In this document: piece after piece, positions 20,007 through 29,828 of the stretch | How positions within the stretch are numbered: the first letter of the stretch is position 1 | How the letters are laid out: the number at the start of each line of letters is the position of its first letter | Source of the DNA: Bacteroidia bacterium | GTDB taxonomy: Bacteria; Bacteroidota; Bacteroidia; Chitinophagales; UBA2359 | Direction: 5' to 3' | Assembly: GCA_030427245.1 (NCBI GenBank) | Contig: JAUHXA010000022.1 | Span: forward strand, 1-64,000 | Length of the DNA stretch: 64,000 nucleotides | Translations under genes and position numbers: made by a program | Notes under the pieces: generated by a model | What the model saw: the letters and a program-made list of their open reading frames with translations, nothing else | What the model was told of the DNA's origin: nothing | Database searches by the model: none

Positions 20007-20477
20007 ACTTTATAATAGTTTCTTGCTATTTCTTCAAAAAGAATTGATATATCCAACAAAGTTAAGGATTATTTCGTTCCATTCCTCTCTTTTTATCTTG
20101 TTCCTATTACTTCAATAACTACTTTGAAGGCAATTATCTTTGTTTCGGTTGAACTATATACACTTCAATTGCAGTTGAAGAATAAAACAGTTTATTGAAT
20201 GAAAAGTAAATGGTTTCTCGTTTTAGTATTCACAATGCTTCTTACTATAACTGGTATTTTTCTAAGTTACTGGAGAGTACAAGAGCTTGTTCTTCAATAT
20301 TGTTACGACCTCAAAAATCCGAAAAAGATAAATTTTCTATCTTTAAGTCTTACTTTTATAGACCCAAAACAAAGCTCCTTCATCTCCACCGAAACCGTCA
20401 AAACATTCATCGCTTATTTCCGTCAAGCAAAAAAAACTTATCTTAGCTTATCACAACCAAATACCCCTTTATCAGTT

Positions 20478-21086
20478 ATGCAAGATTTAGCACGAAAAAA
20501 AATTAGCTTTTCTGACTATTTAGAATTAGAGGAACAAGCCGAAGCAAAACACGAATACCATGATGGGTTTGTATGGGCTATGGCAGGAGGTTCACCCAAT
20601 CATGGAATAATAAGTGGACATGTTTTTTCTTCATTATCTGCAGCCTTGCGAAAAAAAAAGGAAAATAACTGTAGACCAATCAATGGCGAACTAAAGGTTT
20701 ATATTGAATCAGTAAATAGAGGTGTATACCCAGATGCTATGGTCGTATGTGGCGAGTTTGAATTCTATGCAAAACGGAAAGATGTCATTACCAACCCCAA
20801 ATTGATTGTAGAAGTATTGTCACCCAGTACAGCAGCTTTTGACAGAGGAGCAAAGTTCCGATTTTACAAATCCTTGCCCTCCTTTCGAGAATACATTTTA
20901 GTTCACCAAGATCAGCCCTTTGTAGAAGGCTATTATTGGGAAAACAGAGAACATTGGCATATTTCTCATGCGATAGGGTTGGAGGAAAATATTTATGTTC
21001 ATTCTATTGATGCAGAGATTTCATTGAAGGACATTTACGCCTTTATTGAATTTTCGAGCGATGTGCAGATGAAATTGGATTTGTGA
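20478..21086 (+). CDS. Uma2 family (DUF820) endonuclease-like protein
   Basis: 'SFSDYLELEEQAEAKHEYHDGFVWAMAGGSPNHGIISG', 'PDAMVVCGE', 'PKLIVEVLSPSTAAFDRGAKFRFYKSLPSFREYILV'. Core starts at ATG 20478; the ORF extends in frame up to 20199. Confidence 0.85.
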   Translation: MQDLARKKISFSDYLELEEQAEAKHEYHDGFVWAMAGGSPNHGIISGHVFSSLSAALRKKKENNCRPINGELKVYIESVNRGVYPDAMVVCGEFEFYAKRKDVITNPKLIVEVLSPSTAAFDRGAKFRFYKSLPSFREYILVHQDQPFVEGYYWENREHWHISHAIGLEENIYVHSIDAEISLKDIYAFIEFSSDVQMKLDL

Positions 21087-21272
21087 GACATAGTTGAAGC
21101 GGTGACGACCACAGTTTTTAAATACTCCATCGAAAAAATCCTCATTCCAACCGTTGCCAAAATTGAAAATTGTTGGCAAGATTTCCACTCATTAAATTGA
21201 AGTAACAACAAAAAATACCAACTCTCCCCCTCAGAAAATCGGTATTCTAAATCATTGTTAATTCTCAATTAT

Positions 21273-22895
21273 TTACTCCCCCTTATAATCCGCAAACTGC
21301 TGACGCAAAGTCAATTTACTAAACTTACCCGTAGCTGTCAATGGAATAGACTCCACAAATACAATATCATCGGGTAATTGCCATTTTGCAAATTGGGTAG
21401 CCAAAACTTCCTTGATGCTTTCTTTGGAAGGTGTCTTGCCCTCTTTAGGAACGACAATCAACAAAGGTCTTTCACTCCATTTTTCGTCGGGAATCGCTAT
21501 TGCAGCCGCCATCAAAACATCGGGATGTCCCATTGCCGTATTTTCCATATCAACCGAACTGATCCATTCACCACCCGATTTGATCAAATCTTTGGAACGA
21601 TCCACAATTTCCATATAGCCATATTCGTCAATATTTGCCATATCACCTGTATCAAACCAACCATCTTCGTCGACACAAGGGGCTTCGGCTTTGTAGTAAG
21701 AGTGGACTACCCAATTGCCCTTCACCAACAAATGACCTACGGACTTGCCATCTCTGGGTTGTTCCACACCGTTTTCATCCACTACTTTCATATCAACCCC
21801 AAAAACAGGACGACCTTGTTTGATGCGGTAGGTCAATTGCTCGTCTTTCGGCATTGCCAAAATTTGCGGAGTAGGACGGTTGAGTGTTCCTAAAGGGCTC
21901 ATTTCAGTCATACCCCAAGCGTGGAGTAAATCAATGTCGTGTTTGTCTCTAAATGCCTTCAACATAGACATCGGAGCAGCCGAGCCTCCCACGATTACCT
22001 CAGTGACCGACTCCATTTTTTTGCCCACATTATCGGCATAATCCAATAGATTTGTCCAAACCGTTGGCACGCCTGCCGCCAAGGTTGCTTGATATTTTTC
22101 GATTAATTCAAAGGTACTCGCTCCATCCATCGCCTTGCCAGGAAACAATAAAGTAGCTCCTGTCATAGGCCCTAAGTAGGCAATTCCCCAAGAATTGGCG
22201 TGAAACAAAGGCACAACCACCAGAACCGTATCTCTTGCATTCATTCCAATCGCATCTTTCAAACCACCTGCATAAGAGTGTAACAAATTGGATTTGTGGG
22301 TGTACATGACCCCTTTAGGATTGCCCGTTGTACCAGAAGTATAACAAAGCGAAGAACCACTATTTTCGTCAAATTCGGGCCAGTCAAATTGGTCCGATTC
22401 TCCTTCAATGAGTGTTTCATAGCAATACACATTCGGGAGTTCTGTTTTGGGCATGTATTTTTCTTCGGTCAAAACAATATAGCCTTTGACCTTCGGAAAA
22501 TGTTGGTGCATTTTTTCGACGATGGGCCAAAAAACATGGTCTATCAAAATATACTTGTCCTCCGCATGATTGATAATGTAAATCAATTGAGTGGGTGAAA
22601 GACGAGGATTGATGGTATGACATACAAGTCCTTGTCCAGAAATGCCATACCAAGCTTCAAGATGTCGGTAGGTGTTCAAGGCGATGGTTCCAACTTTGTC
22701 GCCAAATTCAACACCCAATTTTTTTAAGGCATTGGCGAATTTTCGGCTTCGTAGCAATATTTCGCTGTAAGTTGTTTCGTGAAGTTCATCGTTTTCGACA
22801 AGGCGAGTAATGACCTTTTGCTGTCCGTGGTATTTCCCTGCAAACTCGATACAGCTTGCTAAATTGAAGGGAGTATTTTGCATATTGATTGCCAT
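21273..22895 (-). CDS. fatty-acid--CoA ligase, AMP-binding family
   Basis: 'SSLCYTSGTTGNPKGVMYTHKS', 'HAWGMTEMSPLGT', 'GWFDTGDMANIDEYGYMEIVDRSKDLIKSGGEWIS', 'PLTATGKFSKLTLR'. Confidence 0.95.
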   Translation of the reverse strand: MAINMQNTPFNLASCIEFAGKYHGQQKVITRLVENDELHETTYSEILLRSRKFANALKKLGVEFGDKVGTIALNTYRHLEAWYGISGQGLVCHTINPRLSPTQLIYIINHAEDKYILIDHVFWPIVEKMHQHFPKVKGYIVLTEEKYMPKTELPNVYCYETLIEGESDQFDWPEFDENSGSSLCYTSGTTGNPKGVMYTHKSNLLHSYAGGLKDAIGMNARDTVLVVVPLFHANSWGIAYLGPMTGATLLFPGKAMDGASTFELIEKYQATLAAGVPTVWTNLLDYADNVGKKMESVTEVIVGGSAAPMSMLKAFRDKHDIDLLHAWGMTEMSPLGTLNRPTPQILAMPKDEQLTYRIKQGRPVFGVDMKVVDENGVEQPRDGKSVGHLLVKGNWVVHSYYKAEAPCVDEDGWFDTGDMANIDEYGYMEIVDRSKDLIKSGGEWISSVDMENTAMGHPDVLMAAAIAIPDEKWSERPLLIVVPKEGKTPSKESIKEVLATQFAKWQLPDDIVFVESIPLTATGKFSKLTLRQQFADYKGE

Positions 22896-23041
22896 AATGT
22901 TTGTTTTTGGAGTATTTTGTTATTTGAATTTTGAAGCCCACAAATTTGCAAAAATATACTTGGATTTTAAAGCCTTCTCACTTCAACTTTATTTTATCCT
23001 TGCTTCTGTTATCTTTGCGCTATTTTAAAAGCCTTAACCAT

Positions 23042-23272
23042 ATGCAGAAAGAATCCCATATACGCAGTCTCCTCAAAGGTTTTACTTGGCGAATCATAGC
23101 TACAAGTACAACCATCACTATTGCTTATTTTGTAACGGGTGAGGTAAGAGATGCTTTGACAATAGGAGGGATAGGATTTTTTGGTAAGATATTTATTTAC
23201 TATCTACACGAACGGGCTTGGCAAATGGCCCCAAGAGGAATGATAAGAAAGCTATTGAGTAGGCGCAAATAG
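23042..23272 (+). CDS. DUF2061 domain-containing membrane protein
   Basis: 'RSLLKGFTWRIIATSTTITIAYFVTGEVRDALTIGGIGFFGKIFIYYLHERAW'. Confidence 0.85.
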   Translation: MQKESHIRSLLKGFTWRIIATSTTITIAYFVTGEVRDALTIGGIGFFGKIFIYYLHERAWQMAPRGMIRKLLSRRK

Positions 23273-23413
23273 TACACTTTTCACTGATATTTCCTGAAAG
23301 GAGAGAATACTTAATTAATACGAAAAGAAATTCAGTCGGCTAAAATAAGGCATTTTCTGTGGAAAAAATGTAGGATTGAGTTCAAAAAACTACTAACACT
23401 GTAACATTCTGTG

Positions 23414-23449
23414 TACTTTTGTGTCGTCACTGTTTAGAATAATTCTAAA
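23414..23449 (+). promoter_or_regulatory. -7 element TACTTTTG (23414-23421) followed by Fur-like palindrome TTTAGAAT-A-ATTCTAAA (23433-23449)
   Basis: Perfect 8-1-8 palindrome just downstream of the -7 element, 5' of the LuxR regulator. Confidence 0.5.
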
Positions 23450-23477
23450 TAAGGAACAAAAATTAATCTTTTTTGCT

Positions 23478-24122
23478 ATGGTAAGCGTATTATTAGCCGA
23501 TGCCCAATACCTTATTCGGATGGGACTTAAAAATGTAATTGCAAATAGAAACGATATTGAAGTAGTGGATGAAGCTGCAACAAAAGAAGCCATGTTGTCA
23601 AAACTCATTCAGCATCAGCCTAATGTACTTATCATGGATTACCACGATTCAGATGAATTCAGCCATGAAGATATTCCTTTGATTCGCCAAACCGCCCCCA
23701 AAACAAAGGTGCTTATCATTTCTTCTGATAATGATAAAGGCACGATTTTCAAGGTAATGGAAACAGGCATCAATGGTTTCTTGACCAAATATTGTGATCG
23801 AGCTGAAATCATCAGTGCCATCTATGCGACTGCAAAAGGTGAGCGTTTTTTCTGCAATAAAATCGTCAATCTCCTCCTTGAAAAACACATTCGCCAATCC
23901 GATTCTGAAAATTGCAACCCTGCAAGTCTGACCGTTCGAGAAACGGAAATCGTTCAACTCATTGCAGAAGGTATTTCAACCAAAGAAATCAGCGAACGTC
24001 TACACCTCAGTACACACACGATATACACTCACCGCCGCAACATCATGAAAAAACTGGGGGTAAACTCGGCTTCTGAATTGATATTATATGCCATCAAAAC
24101 AGGGATTGTTCAGACGGTGTAA
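23478..24122 (+). CDS. LuxR/NarL-family response regulator
   Basis: Receiver domain 'NVLIMDYHD' and C-terminal HTH 'LTVRETEIVQLIAEGISTKEISERLHLSTHTIYTHRRNIMKKLGV'. Confidence 0.93.
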   Translation: MVSVLLADAQYLIRMGLKNVIANRNDIEVVDEAATKEAMLSKLIQHQPNVLIMDYHDSDEFSHEDIPLIRQTAPKTKVLIISSDNDKGTIFKVMETGINGFLTKYCDRAEIISAIYATAKGERFFCNKIVNLLLEKHIRQSDSENCNPASLTVRETEIVQLIAEGISTKEISERLHLSTHTIYTHRRNIMKKLGVNSASELILYAIKTGIVQTV

Positions 24123-24247
24123 ATTGTTGAATTGTAACATAAACAAACCTCCTTCATTCAACAAAAAAAAGGCGGACAAACTGCCCACCATTTTCATGTT
24201 TACTTCCATTTACACAAAAGTAAGAATCTATCTGAATAATAAAGGAT

Positions 24248-24394
24248 TTACGATTCTTGCTCTTCCTTCACTTCTTCCTGCTCCACTTTCTCTACTTTTG
24301 GTACATACATTTTCGTTTTCTTCTTAGGTCGTGAATTACCAAAAGAACCTCTTGCTATCTTACCTTTTTTTGAACGAATATCTCCTTTGCCCAT
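24248..24394 (-). CDS. 30S ribosomal protein THX
   Basis: 48-aa ORF 'MGKGDIRSKKGKIARGSFGNSRPKKKTK...' matches the bTHX pattern MGKGDxxTxxGKIxxGSxGxxRP. Confidence 0.85.
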   Translation of the reverse strand: MGKGDIRSKKGKIARGSFGNSRPKKKTKMYVPKVEKVEQEEVKEEQES

Positions 24395-24554
24395 AATAAA
24401 AATATGATTTAATGTAATAAAAAAATTAATTTCGCTGCAAAAATACCAAATAATCATGAAACGTCCATGAATAAATAATCATTAAAGAAAAGCATAAAAT
24501 GATTACTTATTCATGGTAAGTTCCGTCTGACCTTTCAAACTTAAAATTATACAG

Positions 24555-25775
24555 ATGAATAAGCTATTTCTCCTACTTTTTATCTTACTCTCCTGCAATG
24601 CTTCTCAACATATTGCCACCTCTACTGCAAAAACACTCCCCAAAAAAGCTGATAAAGACGAAAAGGATGCTCCAAAACCTAAAAACATCATTTTGATGAT
24701 TGGTGACGGCATGGGCTTGTCCCAAATCACCACAGCCATGTATATGAACAAGAACTACTTACACCTCGAAAGATGTACCACCGTTGGTTTGCTGAAAACC
24801 CACGCTGCCGACAACATCATTACCGACTCTGCTGCTGGTGCTACGGCATACTCTTGCGGAAAGAAAACTTACAATGGCGCAATTGGCGTGGATATAGATG
24901 GTAAGCCCCTCAAAACACTCTTAGAAGAAGCAGAAGAAAGAGGCATGGCAACAGGTTTGGTTGCTACCAGTACGATTACACACGCTACTCCTGCTTCCTT
25001 CATCGCCCATCAGCCAAGCCGAAATATGCACGAAGAAATAGCCAAAGATTTCTTACAAACGGATGTAGATTTGGTGATTGGTGGAGGTAGAAAACATTTT
25101 GAAAAACGAAAAGATGGCTTGAACCTTCTAGACAGCCTAAAAGAAAATGGCTACTTTGTGACAGGTAACTTCAATAAAATCAACAAAAACATCGAAAAAT
25201 TCTACTTGTTCACCGCTCCCGAACATCCCGCCAAAAAATCAGAAGGTCGCAACTACCTACCTCAAGCAACTGCCCTCGCCCTCGATTTCTTATCCCGCAA
25301 ATCCACTGACGACAAAGGCTTTTTTCTGATGATTGAAGGTTCTCAAATTGACTGGGGCGGTCACGCCAATGATACACAATATATTTTGGACGAACTCCTC
25401 GACTTCAATCAATCTATTGGTCAGGTCCTCGATTTTGCCGAAAAAAGTGGTGAAACTTTGGTAGTTATCACCGCTGATCACGAAACAGGTGGATTAAGCC
25501 TTGGCCCTCCTTCTCATAAGGAATACAAAACGAAATCAGACAAGGAACGCATTGCCTACAACAAACGCTATTATGATGCCCTGACGATGACTGCTGATTT
25601 TAATAATGATACGATGCGGAATGATACTTTGTATGGGATGTTTAGCACAGGATATCATACGGCTGTAATGGTGCCTGTTTTTAGTTTTGGTGTTGGGAGT
25701 GAGGAGTTTGGGGGGATGTATGAGAATGTGGGGGTTTGGGAGAGGGTGAAGGAGGCTTGGGAACATGAGGATTAA
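24555..25775 (+). CDS. alkaline phosphatase (PhoA-type)
   Basis: 'NIILMIGDGMGLSQITTA', 'ITDSAAGATAYSCGKKTYNGAIG', 'MIEGSQIDWGGHAND', 'VITADHETGG'. Confidence 0.95.
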   Translation: MNKLFLLLFILLSCNASQHIATSTAKTLPKKADKDEKDAPKPKNIILMIGDGMGLSQITTAMYMNKNYLHLERCTTVGLLKTHAADNIITDSAAGATAYSCGKKTYNGAIGVDIDGKPLKTLLEEAEERGMATGLVATSTITHATPASFIAHQPSRNMHEEIAKDFLQTDVDLVIGGGRKHFEKRKDGLNLLDSLKENGYFVTGNFNKINKNIEKFYLFTAPEHPAKKSEGRNYLPQATALALDFLSRKSTDDKGFFLMIEGSQIDWGGHANDTQYILDELLDFNQSIGQVLDFAEKSGETLVVITADHETGGLSLGPPSHKEYKTKSDKERIAYNKRYYDALTMTADFNNDTMRNDTLYGMFSTGYHTAVMVPVFSFGVGSEEFGGMYENVGVWERVKEAWEHED

Positions 25776-26003
25776 TCATTTTTTTGTCATTTTTTAAAGA
25801 AAAATGTTGTGGAGAAAGGTTGATGCTAGAGCCTTATAAACAATATTGTTTCTATTGATTTTATTTGACATTATTACTTCTAAAGGTGAAGCATCGTAAA
25901 CCTTTATATCGAATAAATAAAAATGTATTCATATAACAATTTATAATCCAAGTCATTATCTCCTTTACTCCAAATATGTAAACAAAAAAGTAAGACACAA
26001 CAC

Positions 26004-29000
26004 CTACCCCTCCACCAACATCGTATAAGGCTTAATATAAACCGTAAAAGTAGTTCCTTTATCCAATTCACTTAGTACCTCAATCCTGCCACCATTCTTT
26101 TTGATAGTATTGTTCAAAATACTCAAGCCAATACCCGCGCCTTCCTTGCTCGTATCAATTCGCTTAAAAGGCTGAAACAAAAGATGTCCATATCGTTCGA
26201 GGTCAATACCAATGCCATTATCCGCAAGACTAAAAACAACACACCCCTCTTTTTCCTCCACACTTACGGTGATTTCGAGAGGTCTTTTTTCACTCCGATA
26301 CTTGATGGCATTGTCCACCAAATTGTACACCATACTCACCAAATAAGGTTTGACATAATAGAAATTAGGACTGCTTTTGAATTCCGTATGGACAGTAGAT
26401 TGAATATTGGACAACTGATCAGAAAATTGGGTTTTTACTTCATAAAAAATATCCTTCAAATTGATATTTAATATGGCATGACTTCCATTTTTCTGAAAGT
26501 CCAAAAACTGCATCAAACCGTTGAGAACCAACTCCAATTTTTGGCTTGCCATCCCCACTCTTTCCAACGTTTTTTCTCGACTATCTTTATCCTGTGACTT
26601 CGACAAAGTTTCTACATAAGACTTAATTCGCATAATTGGCGCACGCAAATCATGTATGGCACCGTTCACAAAATCATCCAAAAAAGAATTCAGTTCTTCC
26701 AAATAGTCATTAGCATTTTCTAAATCGTATGTTCTTTCCTCCACTTTTCTTTCAAGATCTTCATTTAGCTCTATTATTCTCAGCTCTTTGGACTTTATTT
26801 CCGACAAGTTTCGAGTAGTAATTGCCACTTCCTCAACTCCCCCGTTTTTGACAATAGGACTAACTTTGGCTTGTATATAAACCAACTCCTCATTAGGCAA
26901 AAGAAAATCCATTTCGTAAAACACTGTTTTGCCTGTTTCAAAAACCTGTTTTAAGGCATCTCTAACAATCACTTGGTTATCAGGAGTGAGATAATCAAAG
27001 ATTTTTTTACCCACTACATCTTCTTTAGAATAACCAGGATAAGTAAAGTTGAGGTCTAAAAAAGTACCTTCTTTATCATAAATGGAAAGGTTGTCTATTG
27101 CATTCTCAAACACTGCTCTATAACGTGCTGCGGTTGCTTCATTAAGGGCAGCCATTGATTTTACTTCATTGATATTTGTAAAAGTAATAACCACACCGTT
27201 GATCATGTTTTCGGTGGTTCGATAAGGCAATATTCTCATCAAGAAGTAATTGTCATGTATATCCATGACTTCTCTCTCAATCGTATTCAAATTCAACAGC
27301 ACCCTTTTGGATAGATCCGCCAAATCTACATCTTGTAGCGTATGTGAAAAAGTGGTAATAGACCTTCCAATATCACTATCTAATAAGTCCAGTTGTTCGT
27401 GTATCGCAGAGGTGAACTTTCGAATCCTCAAATAGTTGTCTAAGAAAATGGTAGCAATTTCGGTACTCTTCAATAGGTTGACAATGTCATTATTTACAGT
27501 GGTCAGCTCTTCAATTTTAGATTGAAGCTCTGTATTTACTGTATAAAGTTCCTCATTGACTGATTGAAGTTCCTCATTCGTACTCTGCAATTCCTCATTT
27601 GAAGCCAAGAGTTCTTCGTTTGAAGCCTGCAATTCTTCATTGGTTGTTTCGAGTTCTTCAATGAGGGATTGCTTTTGTTCTTTAGCCTCTTTGAGTTCAA
27701 GTTCCAAAGTATGAATACGTTCTTCTCGCAGGGAACTTGAATCAACCTCTACCAAATTTTGATATTCCGCAACCGTTGTGCTTCCTTTTATGTGTATTTC
27801 AACCAGAACCACTTTGTTATCTATCTCTGGAACATGTACCAAAGAAAAGTTCATATCCAAATGATAGACATCCTCGTTTTTTCTAAACGGCACATTTTTG
27901 TACAAAATGGTTTGCCGATTTTCTAAAGCACGTCGAACACCAGTCCTAAACAAAAGACTTTCTTCCGATTCCAACAGGTTCTCGATGTTCATTCGTACCA
28001 AGGCCTGCGGGAAATGTAGCAAATGCCCCACGTTTCCATTGATAAAAAGAACATCAAGTTCTTTAGTGACAAACATGGAAATAGGAGCATGTCTCCTAAC
28101 CAATATTCCACTAAACAACATCTCTCTTCGCTTATAATTCAGATAGTTATCTTCAACAGGAATAAAGTTTTCTTCATTCTTTAAAGCAGATTCTTTAGGT
28201 TTGGGTTTGATATTTCGAGTAGGCCATATTGGAGCTTTTCGCTTTGAAGTCTTTGCAGCTTCATAAATGTTTTCAAATATATTCCACTTTTGATCAATTG
28301 TATGAAAGGCCTGCTTCAGTTTACCTATCGACTCACTCGGTCCTAAAAACAAAAAACTCCCTTGGTTGAGAGAAAAATGATAGATTTCTAAAAGCTTTTT
28401 TTGAACTTCAGAATTCAAGTAAATCAAAAAGTTGCGGCAACAGATTAGGTCTGTATTGATAAAAGGTGGATCTTGAAGGACATCATGGTTCACAAAAATA
28501 ATCCGTTCTCTAATTTTCTTTTTAATCTGAAATTTATCCAGTTTCAAATCAAAAAATTCCTCTAGGCGCTTGCTCTTTACATCTGCAATGATATTATCGT
28601 GATAGACTCCCTCACTTGCAAAATTAATGGCTTGTTCGTCCACATCCGTCGCAAATATCTTAAAATTGGGAGGCAAATCATTTTCCTCCATGTATTCCAT
28701 CATCAACATGGCAATACTATAAGCCTCCTCCCCTGTCGAACAAGCTGCTACCCAAATTCTGATCGTTTCATAGCTATTTCTATTCTTTACAATCTGAGGA
28801 ATGACCTTCTCCTGCAATATTTCAAAAGCTTCGGGATCTCTAAAAAAACGGGTAACACCAATCAAAAATTCCTTTCCAAGAAGTTTTGCTTCTGAAGGAT
28901 TTTGTTCTATATATTCATCATAATCTTCAATTTTGTAGATATGGTTCAGTTGCATACGTTTTTCTGAACGCCTCAAAAGCGTCTGTTTTCGGTAAGCTTC

Positions 29001-29708
29001 AAAATCAATCCCTGTGGCATCGTAGACTTTCACCAAAATTTTGTGGAAAATCCCCTGAAAACTACTGTCATTGTCTTCATCCAATAATTTTTGCCCATAC
29101 GAAGAACTACTCGTAATCTTTGCCACCGTTTCTGCCAATGTTGCAGGCGGCAATACATTATCTGCCAAACCTATAGAGATAGTCGCCAAAGGCATTCCAT
29201 TGAACTTTGCAGTATTTGGGTCTTGAACCAATACAATTCCACCCGCCTCTTTGATAGTTCTCACTCCTCTTGAGCCATCCGTTCCCGAACCAGAAAGTAT
29301 AACCCCGATCGCTCCCGTACCTTGATCGTGTCCCAGAGAATGAAAAAAGATGTCAATTGGTAAATTTAAACGTACCTCAGGATTTCGATTTACGACCCTC
29401 AATACGCCATTTTTTATAACAATATTTTTATTACGAGGAATCAAATAGATATGATTAGAGTGAACAGGCATATCGTGATTCACCGTTGTAATGGGAATTT
29501 TGGTATATCTCGATAGCAATTCATTCATCAAGCTCTTGAAATCGGGAGACAAATGCTGGATAATCACAAAGCTAGCATCAATATTATCAGGTATATGGCT
29601 GAAAAATTGACGCAATGCTTCTAATCCACCAGCTGAAGCCCCTACACCTACAACTCTTAATTTTTTATGCCCCTTAATTTCGGCACTAGGGGTTTGTATT
29701 AGTTCCAT
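26004..29708 (-). CDS. CheB methylesterase-CheR methyltransferase-PAS-histidine kinase fusion
   Basis: CheB '[21 protein letters not shown]', CheR '[20 protein letters not shown]', coiled coil NEELQ repeats, PAS, HisKA '[18 protein letters not shown]', HATPase '[24 protein letters not shown]'. Confidence 0.95.
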   Translation of the reverse strand: MELIQTPSAEIKGHKKLRVVGVGASAGGLEALRQFFSHIPDNIDASFVIIQHLSPDFKSLMNELLSRYTKIPITTVNHDMPVHSNHIYLIPRNKNIVIKNGVLRVVNRNPEVRLNLPIDIFFHSLGHDQGTGAIGVILSGSGTDGSRGVRTIKEAGGIVLVQDPNTAKFNGMPLATISIGLADNVLPPATLAETVAKITSSSSYGQKLLDEDNDSSFQGIFHKILVKVYDATGIDFEAYRKQTLLRRSEKRMQLNHIYKIEDYDEYIEQNPSEAKLLGKEFLIGVTRFFRDPEAFEILQEKVIPQIVKNRNSYETIRIWVAACSTGEEAYSIAMLMMEYMEENDLPPNFKIFATDVDEQAINFASEGVYHDNIIADVKSKRLEEFFDLKLDKFQIKKKIRERIIFVNHDVLQDPPFINTDLICCRNFLIYLNSEVQKKLLEIYHFSLNQGSFLFLGPSESIGKLKQAFHTIDQKWNIFENIYEAAKTSKRKAPIWPTRNIKPKPKESALKNEENFIPVEDNYLNYKRREMLFSGILVRRHAPISMFVTKELDVLFINGNVGHLLHFPQALVRMNIENLLESEESLLFRTGVRRALENRQTILYKNVPFRKNEDVYHLDMNFSLVHVPEIDNKVVLVEIHIKGSTTVAEYQNLVEVDSSSLREERIHTLELELKEAKEQKQSLIEELETTNEELQASNEELLASNEELQSTNEELQSVNEELYTVNTELQSKIEELTTVNNDIVNLLKSTEIATIFLDNYLRIRKFTSAIHEQLDLLDSDIGRSITTFSHTLQDVDLADLSKRVLLNLNTIEREVMDIHDNYFLMRILPYRTTENMINGVVITFTNINEVKSMAALNEATAARYRAVFENAIDNLSIYDKEGTFLDLNFTYPGYSKEDVVGKKIFDYLTPDNQVIVRDALKQVFETGKTVFYEMDFLLPNEELVYIQAKVSPIVKNGGVEEVAITTRNLSEIKSKELRIIELNEDLERKVEERTYDLENANDYLEELNSFLDDFVNGAIHDLRAPIMRIKSYVETLSKSQDKDSREKTLERVGMASQKLELVLNGLMQFLDFQKNGSHAILNINLKDIFYEVKTQFSDQLSNIQSTVHTEFKSSPNFYYVKPYLVSMVYNLVDNAIKYRSEKRPLEITVSVEEKEGCVVFSLADNGIGIDLERYGHLLFQPFKRIDTSKEGAGIGLSILNNTIKKNGGRIEVLSELDKGTTFTVYIKPYTMLVEG

Positions 29709-29828
29709 TTTAGTCGCTTCTTAGTTAAATTTAAAAATGCAAACTCTAAATTAAGAGATTATCTTTAAAAGTATTATAATTTACCAATAAATTGACCAAA
29801 CACTGATAATAAAATTTTATCTTCGACT

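Noticed and set aside
27480-27760. Repetitive DNA within the CheB-CheR fusion gene
   Set aside because: Encodes the usual NEELQxxNEELQ coiled coil of this protein family; not an insertion.
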